Below are positions 8,732 through 18,014 of a stretch of DNA of 64,000 nt, one piece after another (the stretch's first letter is position 1; each line of letters starts with the position of its first letter). The stretch covers positions 7,440,001 to 7,504,000 of the forward strand of contig NZ_CP109149.1 in the NCBI RefSeq assembly GCF_035920345.1, in the 5' to 3' direction. The notes under the pieces are model-generated. The model had not been told where the DNA came from. It searched no databases and worked only from the letters and a program-made list of their open reading frames with translations. A program made the translations under genes and the position numbers. This stretch comes from Nocardia vinacea. Its GTDB lineage: Bacteria; Actinomycetota; Actinomycetes; Mycobacteriales; Mycobacteriaceae.

Positions 8732-10086
8732 GCTCCGATCAGGCTCTGACCGCAGACCCGAACCACATTGCCGCTCACCGCATTCGACGCCGGGCTGGCA
8801 AAGTAGGCGATGGTCTCGGCGACGTCGACGGTCTGTCCGCCCTGCAGCAGCGAGCTCATCAGCCGACCGGCCTCACGAGTGGCCAGCGGAATGGCCGCGG
8901 TCATGGCGGTTTCGATAAAACCGGGCGCGACGGCGTTGATGGTGATGCCCTTCTCGGCCAGCTTCGGCGCCTCGGCATTGACCATGCCGATGACACCGGC
9001 CTTGGACGCGCCGTAGTTGGTCTGGCCGCGGTTACCGGCGATGCCCGCGATGGAGGACACGTCGATCACCCGGCCGCCCTCTTTGAGGGCGCCACGCGCT
9101 ACCAGGCCCTCGGTAATGCGGTGCGGCGCGGCGAGATTCACGTTGATGACCGAATTCCAGCGGCCCTCGTCCATATTGGCGAGCAGCTTGTCGCGGGTGA
9201 TGCCCGCGTTGTGCACGACGATATCGATGCCGCCGAAGCGTTCGGTGGCGAATTCGGCCAGCTTCTCGGCGGCGTCGGGTGCGGTGACATCGAGCGCGAG
9301 CGCGGTGCCGCCGACCTTGTTCGCGGTGGCCGAGAGCGCCTCACCGGCGGCCGGGATATCGGCGACGATCACGGTCGCGCCGTCGCGGGCGAATACCTCG
9401 GCGATGGTCGCGCCGATGCCGCGCGCGGCGCCGGTGACCACGGCGACCTTGCCGTCGAGCGGCTTGTCCCAAGCGGCCGGGGCCACCGCGTCGGCCTTGC
9501 CGACCCGGATGACCTGACCGTCGACGAAGGCCGACTTGGCCGAAAGCAGGAAGCGCAGTGTGGATTCCAGACCGGACGCCGTGGCGGAGGCCTCGGGGTG
9601 CAGGTAGACCAGCTGAGCGGTGGCGCCGCGCAGCAGCTCCTTGGCGACGCTGCGGGTGAAGCCCTCGAGCGCGCGCTGGGCGATCTGCTCGTCCACGCCC
9701 GCGGTCAGCTCGGGGGTGGTGCCGATGACGACGATGCGACCGGACGCCGCGACGCTGCGCATGGCGGGCTGGAAGAATTCGAACAGCTGCGAGAGATCCT
9801 CGACCGTGCCGATGCCGGTCGCGTCGAACACCAGTGCGCCGTACTTCTGACCCGAGGCCGGCGCGTCGGCAAAGGTGTAGTCCGAAAGCAGGGTACGCAC
9901 CGGTTCGGCGACGCGGCCCTTGCCGCCGAGCAGCACCGGACCGGGCAGTGGCGGCTCACCGGCCCGGTAGCGGCGCAGGTTCTCCGGCTTCGGCAGGCCC
10001 AACTTGCTCGCCAGGAATTGGCCGGGAGCGGAGTGTACGAACGATCCGTAGAGGTTGGGAGCACCCTTGCTCTTGTTGGCTGCCAC
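8728..10086 (-). CDS. fabG4: FabG4-like 3-oxoacyl-CoA/ACP reductase (high-molecular-weight FabG)
   Basis: A 452-residue protein with the two-domain build of mycobacterial FabG4: a flavodoxin-like N-terminal domain (about residues 1-190, [39 protein letters not shown]) and a C-terminal short-chain dehydrogenase domain with [13 protein letters not shown] (nucleotide loop), NNAG-equivalent [29 protein letters not shown] (Ser-Tyr-Lys triad) and [10 protein letters not shown]. FabG4 uses NAD(H), unlike FabG1. I place the start at the GTG at 10086 after AAGGGAG; the open frame continues upstream but would run into the operator. First gene of the operon with htdX, divergent from fadA2. Confidence 0.93.
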   Translation of the reverse strand: MAANKSKGAPNLYGSFVHSAPGQFLASKLGLPKPENLRRYRAGEPPLPGPVLLGGKGRVAEPVRTLLSDYTFADAPASGQKYGALVFDATGIGTVEDLSQLFEFFQPAMRSVAASGRIVVIGTTPELTAGVDEQIAQRALEGFTRSVAKELLRGATAQLVYLHPEASATASGLESTLRFLLSAKSAFVDGQVIRVGKADAVAPAAWDKPLDGKVAVVTGAARGIGATIAEVFARDGATVIVADIPAAGEALSATANKVGGTALALDVTAPDAAEKLAEFATERFGGIDIVVHNAGITRDKLLANMDEGRWNSVINVNLAAPHRITEGLVARGALKEGGRVIDVSSIAGIAGNRGQTNYGASKAGVIGMVNAEAPKLAEKGITINAVAPGFIETAMTAAIPLATREAGRLMSSLLQGGQTVDVAETIAYFASPASNAVSGNVVRVCGQSLIGA

Positions 10087-10201
10087 TGTTTCTCCCTTTT
10101 CTCGTGTGTCGTGGTTTCGGCCCGCCGGTGGCTGCGTTGCCGAATGGTCTGCATGCCCCGGCGCGAATTTACGCAGACTTGCGGGGTACGGTATCGACAA
10201 C

Positions 10202-10223
10202 AAACTTACTCCAGAGTAAGTTT
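10202..10223. promoter_or_regulatory. perfect palindromic operator between fabG4 and fadA2
   Basis: AAACTTACTC, a CA spacer, then its exact reverse complement: a 22-base site in the divergent promoter. It resembles the dyad upstream of tetR (5354-5373, 14 of 20 positions) and one upstream of fadE5 (21418-21437, 13 of 20), so the neighbouring TetR protein is the likely ligand. Confidence 0.75.
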
Positions 10224-10315
10224 AAAGTAAACCAACCGCGACGGGGCGTCGATCTGCGCGGACATGTCCGTGTCGAACGGCCCACCGGGCACCCGACGAG
10301 ACCTTGGAGACTCGA

Positions 10316-11632
10316 GTGACAACCAAAGCCCGTTCAGCGAAGAGCACGGCAAAGAAGGGCCCACGCCCGGTTGCGGTCGTGGGCGGCAACCGGATTCCGT
10401 TCGCCCGCTCCGATAAGGCCTATGCCCACGCCTCCAACCAGGACATGTTCACCGCCGCGCTGGACGGTCTGGTGAGCCGGTTCGGCCTGCAGGGCGAACG
10501 CCTGGGCATGGTCGTCGGCGGCGCGGTGCTCAAGCGTGTCGGCGAGCACGGCATGGTCCGCGAGAGCGTGCTCGGCAGCAAGCTCAGCCCCTACACCCCG
10601 GCCCACGACCTCCAATTGGCCTGCGGCACCGGCCTGCAGGCGATCGTCACCGTCGGTGACGCGATCGCCGCCGGTCGCATCGATGCCGGTGTCGGTGGCG
10701 GCACCGACACCACCTCCGATGCCCCGATCGGGGTCAGCGAGTCCATGCGTGAATGGATGCTCGACGCCAACCGCGCCAAGAGCAATAAGGACCGCCTCAA
10801 ACTGGTCGGGCAGCTGCGTCCCGCCATGCTCGGTATCGAGATCCCGCGCAATGCCGAACCGCGCACCGGTCTGTCGATGGGTGAGCACGCCGCCATCACC
10901 GCCAAGGAATTCGGTATCGCGCGCGAGGCCCAGGACGAACTGGCCTACCTGTCGCACAAGAATATGGCCGCCGCCTACGACCGCGGCTTCTTCGACGATC
11001 TGATCACCCCGTTCCTCGGCCTGACCCGCGACGACAACCTGCGTCCCGGTTCGACGGTCGAGAAGTTGGCCACCCTCAAGCCGGTGTTCGGCAACAAACT
11101 GGGTGATGCCACCATGACCGCCGGTAACTCCACCCCGCTCACCGATGGCGCCTCCGCGGTGCTGCTGTCGAGCGAGGAATGGGCCACCGAGCGCAACCTG
11201 CCGGTGCTCGCGCATCTGGTCGACTCCGAGGTCGCCGCGGTCGATTACATCCACGGCCCCGACGGCCTGCTGATGGCGCCGACCTACGCGGTGCCGCGCC
11301 TGCTGGCCCGAAATGGCCTGACCCTGCAGGACTTCGACTACTACGAGATCCACGAGGCCTTCGCCTCGGTGGTGCTGGCCACCCTGCAGGCGTGGGAGTC
11401 GGATCAGTACTGCAAGGAGCGTCTGGGCCTGGACGGCGCGCTCGGTTCGATCGATCGCAGCAAGCTGAACGTCAACGGTTCCTCGCTCGCCGCGGGTCAC
11501 CCGTTCGCCGCGACCGGCGGCCGCATCGTCGCCTCCACCGCGAAGATGCTGGCGGAGAAGGGATCCGGCCGCGCGCTGATCTCCATCTGTGCCGCGGGCG
11601 GACAGGGCGTCGTCGCGATCCTGGAGCGCTAG
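10316..11632 (+). CDS. fadA2: FadA2-like acetyl-CoA acyltransferase (thiolase)
   Basis: A 438-residue thiolase. Seen: LACGTGLQAIVTVGDAIA with nucleophile Cys103, GLSMGEHAAITAKEFGI, NSTPLTDGASAVLL, EIHEAFASVVLATLQ with the catalytic His, NVNGSSLAAGHPFAATGGRI and the C-terminal SICAAGGQG bearing the second Cys. It cleaves 3-ketoacyl-CoA or condenses acetyl-CoA. The GTG at 10316 is chosen because GGAGA lies 6-10 bases ahead; an in-frame TTG at 10304 overlaps that ribosome site. Order and divergence from fabG4 match Rv0243/Rv0242c. A hairpin at 11640-11679 follows. Confidence 0.93.
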   Translation: MTTKARSAKSTAKKGPRPVAVVGGNRIPFARSDKAYAHASNQDMFTAALDGLVSRFGLQGERLGMVVGGAVLKRVGEHGMVRESVLGSKLSPYTPAHDLQLACGTGLQAIVTVGDAIAAGRIDAGVGGGTDTTSDAPIGVSESMREWMLDANRAKSNKDRLKLVGQLRPAMLGIEIPRNAEPRTGLSMGEHAAITAKEFGIAREAQDELAYLSHKNMAAAYDRGFFDDLITPFLGLTRDDNLRPGSTVEKLATLKPVFGNKLGDATMTAGNSTPLTDGASAVLLSSEEWATERNLPVLAHLVDSEVAAVDYIHGPDGLLMAPTYAVPRLLARNGLTLQDFDYYEIHEAFASVVLATLQAWESDQYCKERLGLDGALGSIDRSKLNVNGSSLAAGHPFAATGGRIVASTAKMLAEKGSGRALISICAAGGQGVVAILER

Positions 11633-11639
11633 ACAGCCG

Positions 11640-11679
11640 ACAGGAGGTGGCGTCCGACTCGGCCGACGCCGCCTCCTGT
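11640..11679 (+). terminator. terminator of fadA2
   Basis: ACAGGAGG-T-GGCGTC and GACGCC-G-CCTCCTGT form a 14-bp stem with one mismatch, starting 7 bases after the fadA2 stop. There is only a weak T-run. Confidence 0.65.
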
Positions 11680-11818
11680 TCGTGGCCGCACTTGCGAGTT
11701 CTATTCGACACCAACGGATTTCGCGGCGATATTTGCGAACTCCGGTATCTGCTCGGCTGACCGGGTAGGTTCCGTTCGGAACCGTTGTCCGAGACCGCTA
11801 CGGGTACAGGAGCGATGG

Positions 11819-12364
11819 ATGCCGACCGCGAGGACCCTGGCCGAAGCGCAGACCTACCTGGGCCTGCTCGCCGCAGCCGATGAGACAGCCGATGCGAGCC
11901 CGCCCCAGACTTCGCTGACCGAAGGTGAGCACGCATGGACGGTGCACTCGACGTTCGGTGATATCGAGGTCCCGTACGACTCCGAGGCGGCGTGCCGGCG
12001 TCTCGGCGTGTGGTTCGGTCTCGGCGTCTCCCCGCTGGTCGACGCCGGGCAGTGGATCATGATCGCGGGCACCTACGCTCGCCGTGCGCTCGACGCGGAC
12101 CTGGTCTACCAGGGCAGACCCGAACAGGACCGCAATACCGTCGAGCTGAACTGGCAGTTCGCCGCCGAGGCGATCGGCGAGGCGATCAAATTCCTGCCGG
12201 AGGGTGCGGACCGCCTCCCGGCTGCCGCATTCTGGTCCGAACTGGGTGAACAGCTACGGCGCGACGAGCCCGAGCAGATCACGCGTGCCAAGCTCGCCGA
12301 CGACCTGGAGTACTACACCGGCACACTCGAGGACTTCCGCGCGCTCTACGGCGAGGCCCCCTGA
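11819..12364 (+). CDS. hypothetical protein
   Basis: A 181-residue soluble, acidic protein that I do not recognise. CAGGAG at 11807-11812 supports the ATG at 11819. Features: Trp-rich middle (VWFGLGVSPLVDAGQWIMIAG, TVELNWQFAAEAIGEAIKF), no signal peptide, no membrane segment, no cysteine pattern beyond one Cys. Codon pattern fits the neighbours. It converges on prcB with only 4 bases between stops, so it is read from its own promoter in the 186-base space after fadA2. Confidence 0.75.
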   Translation: MPTARTLAEAQTYLGLLAAADETADASPPQTSLTEGEHAWTVHSTFGDIEVPYDSEAACRRLGVWFGLGVSPLVDAGQWIMIAGTYARRALDADLVYQGRPEQDRNTVELNWQFAAEAIGEAIKFLPEGADRLPAAAFWSELGEQLRRDEPEQITRAKLADDLEYYTGTLEDFRALYGEAP

Positions 12365-12368
12365 GGAC

Positions 12369-13169
12369 TCATTCGCGGGCGAGTGCCGCACGATCCTCGA
12401 CGAGTCCGCGAGTGATCTCCACGAGCCGTTGCGCCGGAACCTCCACGGCGCCTTCGGCATTGATGACGACCACGGTCGGATAGATGCCACGGGTGAGATC
12501 CGGCCCGCCGGTGGCGGTGTCGTCCTCGGCGGCGTCGAAGAGCGATTCGACGGTGATCCGCAGCGCCTGATCCTCATCGATGCCGCGGCTGTAGGTCTTC
12601 TTCAGCGAGGACTTCGCGAACAGCGAACCGGAACCGACCGCGGTGTAGCCGAAGCGCTCCTCACTGCGACCGCCGACGACATCGTAGGAGAAGATCCGGC
12701 CGACCTTCTCGGGATCGGTGGCGCTCAGGTCGTAGCCGACCAGCACCGGGACCACCGCCATATCCTGTAGTGCGGCAGGCAGATTGTCGCGCACCATCTT
12801 CGACAGCTTGTTGGCCTTGCCCTCGAAGGTCAGCCCGACACCCTCGATCTTCTCGTAGTGTTCGAGCTCGACCGCGAACAACCGGATCATCTCGATGGCC
12901 ATGCCCACGGTGCCCGCGAAACCCGCCGCGGAGTAGGAGTCGGTGATGAACACCTTCTCCATATCCCGGCTGGCCAGCAGATTTCCCATGGTGCCGCGCC
13001 GGTCACCGGCGAGCAGCACGCCGCCGCGGTAGGCGACGGCCACGATTGTGGTGCCGTGCGGCGCGATGTCCTGCCCGTGCGCCGTGGCATTGCCGAAATC
13101 GCTGCCGGGCAGGAGTTCTGGGGCGTATCGGCGCAGGTTCTCCGAGAAGGAAGACGTCGCGTACTCCAT
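12369..13169 (-). CDS. prcB: 20S proteasome beta subunit, solitary copy
   Basis: Clear PrcB: propeptide of about 39 residues ending HG, then the mature N-terminal Thr ([19 protein letters not shown]), Asp17-type GDRR, the conserved Lys in [25 protein letters not shown] and [14 protein letters not shown]. All residues needed for Thr-protease activity are visible. ATG at 13169 is preferred to GTG at 13178. The M. tuberculosis propeptide is 57 residues, so this one is short. In other actinobacteria prcB and prcA overlap or adjoin; here the next gene downstream is unrelated and convergent, and no alpha subunit, pup, dop or mpa gene is in the window. Some Rhodococcus have two alpha and two beta subunits, so this may be a second beta subunit. 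Confidence 0.9.
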   Translation of the reverse strand: MEYATSSFSENLRRYAPELLPGSDFGNATAHGQDIAPHGTTIVAVAYRGGVLLAGDRRGTMGNLLASRDMEKVFITDSYSAAGFAGTVGMAIEMIRLFAVELEHYEKIEGVGLTFEGKANKLSKMVRDNLPAALQDMAVVPVLVGYDLSATDPEKVGRIFSYDVVGGRSEERFGYTAVGSGSLFAKSSLKKTYSRGIDEDQALRITVESLFDAAEDDTATGGPDLTRGIYPTVVVINAEGAVEVPAQRLVEITRGLVEDRAALARE

Positions 13170-13280
13170 AACGTCCACCGTAACGACTTCCCGCCCCGGG
13201 CGTCAGCGCACCGGACTTCCGCGGGTGGCGGCGCGACTGCTGCCCGCGCGCGAAGGCCGGCGCTGTCGCGCGCCCGATAC

Positions 13281-14312
13281 CTATTTCGGGGGCAGCTCGA
13301 TGTGACCGCCGAAGGCCTTGCGCATGGCCGAGAGCATCTTGTCCGCGTAGAGCGCCTCGCCACGCGAGGAGAATCGCGCGAACAGCGCCGCCGCGAGCAC
13401 CGGGGCGGGGACGCCGGTATCGATCGCGGCGTCGAGAGTCCAGCGACCCTCACCGGAGTCCGATACCCGCCCGTCGAAGGATTCCAGGGTCGGATCGGCG
13501 TAGAGCTCGCTCGCGGTGAGGTCCAGCAACCACGAGGCAACCACCGAACCGCGCCGCCACACCTCGGTCACCTCGGGCACGTCGATGTCGTATCGGTACC
13601 ACTCGGGATGTTCGAGCGGGGTCTCCTCGGCGGAGGCCACGGCATCGTGGGTCGCGCCGATATCGGCCTTGTGCAGGATGTTCAGGCCCTCGGCGTAGGC
13701 GGCCATGGCGCCGTATTCGATGCCGTTGTGCACCATCTTCACGAAATGGCCGGCTCCGGCCGGTCCGCAGTGCAGATAGCCCTGTTCGGCAGGTGACGGC
13801 TCGCCCGTGCGGCCCGGCGTCCGTTCGGCCGCCTCGACCCCCGGAGCGATGGACTTCAGCAGCGGATCCAAATGCGCCACCGGCTCGGCCTCGCCGCCGA
13901 TCATCAGACAGAAGCCCCGGTCCAGTCCGAAAACGCCGCCCGAGGTGCCGATGTCCACATAGTGGATGCCCTTGGGCTGCAGCGTCGCGGCGCGCGCGAT
14001 GTCGTCGTGATAGCGGCTGTTGCCGCCGTCGATGATGATGTCGCCGGGCTCGAGCAGCTCGGCGACCTGGTCGATCACCTGACCCGTCACCGCGGCCGGG
14101 ATCATCACCCAGACCACCCGCGGGGTCTCCAGGCGGGATACGAAGTCCTTCAGATCGGTGGACCCCTGGAAACCATCACTGCCCAGTTCGGCGACGAGCG
14201 TGTCTATGGTCTTGGGTCTGCGTTCGTAGCCGATGGCGGTATGCCCGTCCTTGACTATGCGGCGCACGATATTGCCGCCCATCCGACCCAGGCCGATCAT
14301 TCCCAGCTGCAT
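13281..14312 (-). CDS. gnd: 6-phosphogluconate dehydrogenase (short, GndB/YqeC type)
   Basis: A 343-residue enzyme starting MQLGMIGLGRMGGNIVRR (NAD(P)-binding glycine loop), then IIDGGNSRYHDD, the signature-like YVDIGTSGGVFGLDRGFCLMIGG, and GAGHFVKMVHNGIEYG with the catalytic Lys and Asn/His. It oxidatively decarboxylates 6-phosphogluconate to ribulose 5-phosphate; the short form usually prefers NAD. GGGAG lies 9 bases before the ATG at 14312 and directly abuts an in-frame ATG at 14321, so the former is the better start. Cytosolic. Divergent from the VanW-domain gene. Confidence 0.92.
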   Translation of the reverse strand: MQLGMIGLGRMGGNIVRRIVKDGHTAIGYERRPKTIDTLVAELGSDGFQGSTDLKDFVSRLETPRVVWVMIPAAVTGQVIDQVAELLEPGDIIIDGGNSRYHDDIARAATLQPKGIHYVDIGTSGGVFGLDRGFCLMIGGEAEPVAHLDPLLKSIAPGVEAAERTPGRTGEPSPAEQGYLHCGPAGAGHFVKMVHNGIEYGAMAAYAEGLNILHKADIGATHDAVASAEETPLEHPEWYRYDIDVPEVTEVWRRGSVVASWLLDLTASELYADPTLESFDGRVSDSGEGRWTLDAAIDTGVPAPVLAAALFARFSSRGEALYADKMLSAMRKAFGGHIELPPK

Positions 14313-14422
14313 TCCATCCATCTCCCTCGTCGCCTGTGGAGCCCTGGTGGTAGGAAGTTTCAGCTCGATTGTCTCGCGGATGTGTAACGCGCGGTGCGCC
14401 GGACCAGATAAACGTGTTGGCT

Positions 14423-14461
14423 CCGCGAAGTTGCCAGACCCCCGACCCGGCAACTTCGCGG
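14423..14461. repeat. long inverted repeat between two divergent genes
   Basis: CCGCGAAGTTGCC (14423-14435) and its exact complement (14449-14461) with a 13-base C-rich loop. It lies 110 bases upstream of gnd and 140 bases upstream of the VanW gene, where a terminator of a missing gene, a leader hairpin or an operator are all possible. Confidence 0.55.
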
Positions 14462-14601
14462 GGCCCTTCCATGTGTGGCGTGGTCCGTTGCACGGGATTT
14501 GCTGATGGACCGCGCTGTGCTGACGATGTCGGTGGAGACCACTATCGTTGGCGGGGCTCGCACCGTGCGAGCTCCTTACAATCGAGCGGGGAGGACGGTT
14601 C

Positions 14602-16671
14602 GTGACGAGCGAATCGAATACCGGGCGGCACGGTCGAAACGAAGGCGGCCAGGTCGGACTACGACAGCTCCTCGACTCGGCTCGATCCGCGACACCGCAG
14701 CAGCCACCGCCGCCGCGCACGGTTTCGCAGCAGGCGTCGGGCGCGGATGAGACCCCGCAGCCGCCCAGGCCACGGTCGGCGCAGCAGCAACCGAGGGCGT
14801 ACGAGGCGGCGGCCGAGTCAGCGGTACAGCCTCAGTCGGCCGCTCAGCAACCGACTCCGTCGGGACATCAGGCACCGGGGTGGGCTGGGGATTCCATGCC
14901 GACCGAGCCGCTGCGGACAACTCGGCGATCCAAAGCAACCGCGCCCACCGGCGCGCAGCGGGGTCGCGCACCCGAACAGCCGTCCAGACCGAGCGGGCTG
15001 AGATCGCCCATCGCCAAACGCATCGGCATCGGCGTCGGCGCACTGATAGCGGTTTGCGGTCTGGCTTACGTTGCGGATCTTGTACTTTCGTCGGGTCATG
15101 TACCGCGCGGCGTCGTCGTGGCCGGTATCGATATCGGCGGCAAGGACACCGCGGCCGCGGAGGCTCAGTTGCGCACCGCGGTGGATCCGCGCGCCGACCA
15201 GGAACTGCCGCTGCAAATCGGCGACGTGCAGACCAGGCTCACCCCCAAAACCGCTGGCCTGGGGGTGGATTGGGATGCCACCTGGGCCCGCGTCGGCGGC
15301 CAGCCGCTCAACCCGTTCACCAGACTGACTTCGCTGTTCGGCACGCACACGGTGCCGGTCGCGAGCACCGTCGACGACAAAGCACTCGATGCTCAGCTCA
15401 CCGCCCTGCGCGTGCACGACCGCGCGACCGTCGAGGGCACCATCGCCTTCGACGGCGCCCGCCCGGTCGCCGTGCCGCCGGTACCCGGCCGCATCCTCGA
15501 TGTTCCGGCCGCGCGCACCGCGCTCATCGAAAACTGGTATCTCGGGGCGCTGCTGGATCTTCCGGAGACTGCCGCGCCCATTGCCGTGCGCGTGGAAGCG
15601 GTCGAGCAGGCGCTGCACACCATTGCCGAACCGGCGGTGAGCGCGCCGATTGTCTTCGCGGGCAAGAACAATGCGGCGGGACGGCTGGAGCCGGAGCAGA
15701 TCGCGTCCATACTGTCCTTCGCCCCCGATGGCCAGGGTGGTCTCGCCGCGACCTTCAAGCAGGATGTCGCGCTCGGGGTGCTCGGTCCGCAACTCGCGCC
15801 ATCCGAGGTCGAGGCCAAGGATGCGACCTTCGCCGTGACCGGGTCGACCGCGACGGTGGTTCCGGCCGTGATCGGCGACAAGATCAATTGGGCGAAGACG
15901 TTCGAGCAGTTGCCGAATCTCGTCGTCGCCCCGCAGGAGCGCACCGCACAGGCCGTCTACGAGACGGTGGATCCCAAGCTCACCACGGAGGCTGCCAACG
16001 CACTCGGCGTCACCGAGGTTATGGGCCAATTCACCACGAGCGGCTTCAGCGGGCCGTCCGGTGTGAATATCCGCGTGGTCGCCAAGAAGGTGAACGGCGC
16101 CATCGTCAAGCCGGGAGAAACCTTCTCGCTCAACGATTTCACCGGACCGCGCGGCACCGCCGAGGGCTACGTCGAATCCGGCATCATCGACCACGGTCGC
16201 CCGAGTACCGCAGTCGGCGGCGGCATCAGCCAATTCGCGACCACGCTCTACAACGCCGCCTATTTCGCGGGCATGGAAGATGCCGGTCACACCGAGCACA
16301 GCTACTACATTTCCCGCTATCCGGCGGCGCGCGAGGCCACCGTCTTCGACGGCGCGATCGACCTCAAATTCCGCAATAACAGCCAATCCGGTGTCTACAT
16401 CGAAACATCGACCACCGACTCCGAGGTCACGGTCCGCATCTGGGGCACCAAGACCGTCAATGTCGAATCCATCACCGGTGAGAAGACCAAGCCCACCGAG
16501 CCCAGCACGGTCAAACTCCCCAAGGGCAAGGACTGCATCGCCACCGAAGGTGCGCCGGGCTTCACTATCTCCGATACGCGAGTCATCACCGACCGCAAAA
16601 CCAGTCGCGAAATTTCGCGCAGCACACGGACGGTGAAGTACGACCCGGTACCTGTCGTGAAATGCGAGTAG
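14602..16671 (+). CDS. VanW-domain cell-envelope protein
   Basis: A 689-residue protein. Residues about 1-135 are cytoplasmic, rich in Gln, Pro and Ala, followed by basic residues and one membrane segment (about 141-162). The exported part begins with peptidoglycan-binding-like repeats (GVVVAGIDIGGKDTAAAEAQL; a second set near PAAPI/LEPEQIASILSF), and ends with a VanW domain from about residue 487: NIRVVAKKVNGAIVKPGETFSLN, GYVESGIIDHGRPSTAVGGG, SQFATTLYNAAYFAGM. VanW/YoaR proteins are linked to glycopeptide clusters and to the wall, with no proven enzymatic role. The GTG at 14602 is 9 bases after GGGGAGG. Only two Cys are seen in the C-terminal part, at about 640 and the penultimate residue. 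Confidence 0.88.
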   Translation: MTSESNTGRHGRNEGGQVGLRQLLDSARSATPQQPPPPRTVSQQASGADETPQPPRPRSAQQQPRAYEAAAESAVQPQSAAQQPTPSGHQAPGWAGDSMPTEPLRTTRRSKATAPTGAQRGRAPEQPSRPSGLRSPIAKRIGIGVGALIAVCGLAYVADLVLSSGHVPRGVVVAGIDIGGKDTAAAEAQLRTAVDPRADQELPLQIGDVQTRLTPKTAGLGVDWDATWARVGGQPLNPFTRLTSLFGTHTVPVASTVDDKALDAQLTALRVHDRATVEGTIAFDGARPVAVPPVPGRILDVPAARTALIENWYLGALLDLPETAAPIAVRVEAVEQALHTIAEPAVSAPIVFAGKNNAAGRLEPEQIASILSFAPDGQGGLAATFKQDVALGVLGPQLAPSEVEAKDATFAVTGSTATVVPAVIGDKINWAKTFEQLPNLVVAPQERTAQAVYETVDPKLTTEAANALGVTEVMGQFTTSGFSGPSGVNIRVVAKKVNGAIVKPGETFSLNDFTGPRGTAEGYVESGIIDHGRPSTAVGGGISQFATTLYNAAYFAGMEDAGHTEHSYYISRYPAAREATVFDGAIDLKFRNNSQSGVYIETSTTDSEVTVRIWGTKTVNVESITGEKTKPTEPSTVKLPKGKDCIATEGAPGFTISDTRVITDRKTSREISRSTRTVKYDPVPVVKCE

Positions 16672-16678
16672 TCAACTC

Positions 16679-17782
16679 CTACAGCGGGGTTCGCATCAGC
16701 AGCACGTTGTACTGGTTCCATACCGACAGCAAGAAGTACAGGTCACTGCCGGTCTGATATGGGAAGATCATCGGCGCGTAGGCGCTCGGCAGCGCGGGGC
16801 CGTCGACGAGCACCTCCGGCTCGCTCCATGGTCCCTCCGGCGCCGACGCGGTGCGCAACACCACCGCATTCCGGGAGTCCGTGGTGAGCATGATGAATTT
16901 GCCGAGATGCTCGTTCCACATGACCGACAGTTCGCTGACATCTCCGACGATCGGTGTGGCGTCCTTGGCCTCGGGCTTCCACTCCTTGCCGTCCCAGTAC
17001 TCGTAGCGATCGAGATCAGCGATATCGGATTCCATTGCCCGCGAGACGAATCCGGGATGCAGCCGACCCGCCGGGGTGCCGTAGCGGTAGACGTAACCGG
17101 CGTCCTTCAGGAAGGCGTTCTGCTGAAAGTTCTGATGGCCGTCCACATTCGCGCGCCGGGTCGTGGTCAGCGGGGCCCAGGTCTGCCCGCCGTCACCGGA
17201 GGCGGCGAGGGTGGAGAAGTTGGTCGTCCACTTGCCGTGCTGACCCCATTCGCGCACCGACATCAGGCTCATGTACTGCACCCCGCCGACCGAAATGCCC
17301 GCTGTTGGAATGAGACTGATCTCGATACCCGGAATCTTCGGGCTCGGCAGCGGATTGGTCACGGCGCCGTCGAAGGAAATCCCCTGCGACGGATCCTTGG
17401 TCGAGCTGTGGAAAAGTACCTGGCTGCTCCAGGCGAAGACGCTGCCTACGAGCAGGTTTGGGAAGCCGAGGCCCGCGCTGTCACCGAAGGCGGTGATCAT
17501 CCGGCCGTTGCCGTCGTCCCACATGACGCCGAGGTCGGTGCCGAGCACATTGACATTCTGGGTGCGATTGGGGCTGTCCATACCGGTCATCTGGAAGACC
17601 GCCTGGGTCAGTCCGGGTAAGCGTGGCAGGCCGCGTGGCTGTCCGTTGATGCCGGGAATGGGGTTGATGCCGGGAATGGGGATCAAGAAATTCGAATCGG
17701 CGGCGGCCGGTCCGGCCAGCGCGACCGAGAGTACGGCGGCGAGTACACCGGCTCTGGTGAGTGCGGACAGCGATCGGTTCAT
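16679..17782 (-). CDS. DUF4185 secreted protein, copy 1
   Basis: A 367-residue exported protein with a signal peptide (MNRSLSALTRAGVLAAVLSVALAGPAAA, cleavage after AAA) and a DUF4185 domain, a five-bladed-propeller-like fold. Seen: NVLGTDLGVMWDDGNGRMITAFGDS, SLIPTAGISVGGVQYMSLMSV, TTRRANVDGHQNFQQNAFLKD, YEYWDGKEWKP, VMWNEHLGKFIML and the C-terminal YNVLLMRTPL. A hydrophobic Pro/Gly repeat (IPIPGINPIPGINGQP) follows the signal peptide. Catalytic function is not established. It shares the full domain with the protein at 24989-26098. AAGGGA lies about 8 bases before the ATG at 17782. Confidence 0.85.
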   Translation of the reverse strand: MNRSLSALTRAGVLAAVLSVALAGPAAADSNFLIPIPGINPIPGINGQPRGLPRLPGLTQAVFQMTGMDSPNRTQNVNVLGTDLGVMWDDGNGRMITAFGDSAGLGFPNLLVGSVFAWSSQVLFHSSTKDPSQGISFDGAVTNPLPSPKIPGIEISLIPTAGISVGGVQYMSLMSVREWGQHGKWTTNFSTLAASGDGGQTWAPLTTTRRANVDGHQNFQQNAFLKDAGYVYRYGTPAGRLHPGFVSRAMESDIADLDRYEYWDGKEWKPEAKDATPIVGDVSELSVMWNEHLGKFIMLTTDSRNAVVLRTASAPEGPWSEPEVLVDGPALPSAYAPMIFPYQTGSDLYFLLSVWNQYNVLLMRTPL

Positions 17783-18014
17783 CCGGACGATCCCTTCTTG
17801 CGCGCGGTCTGCCCGGTCATTGTGCCCCGTTTCGTGATCTATGTCCGGCTCGTGCTTGCTGGAGACGGACATGTGATCATCGCTACACTGAAGATCACCA
17901 GGAGACGGGGGTTCCGACAGGGGCTGGCCTGTCACCGCTGCTTAATGGTCGCTCGAAATGGCAAAGCTGTTCGGTACATCCAGCAGGATTTCGTGAACGC
18001 TAGGCGGTGGCTCC

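Noticed and set aside
12369..13169. Proteasome operon with prcA/pup
   Set aside because: Searched by eye on both sides; neighbours are a hypothetical protein and gnd, so only prcB is present.
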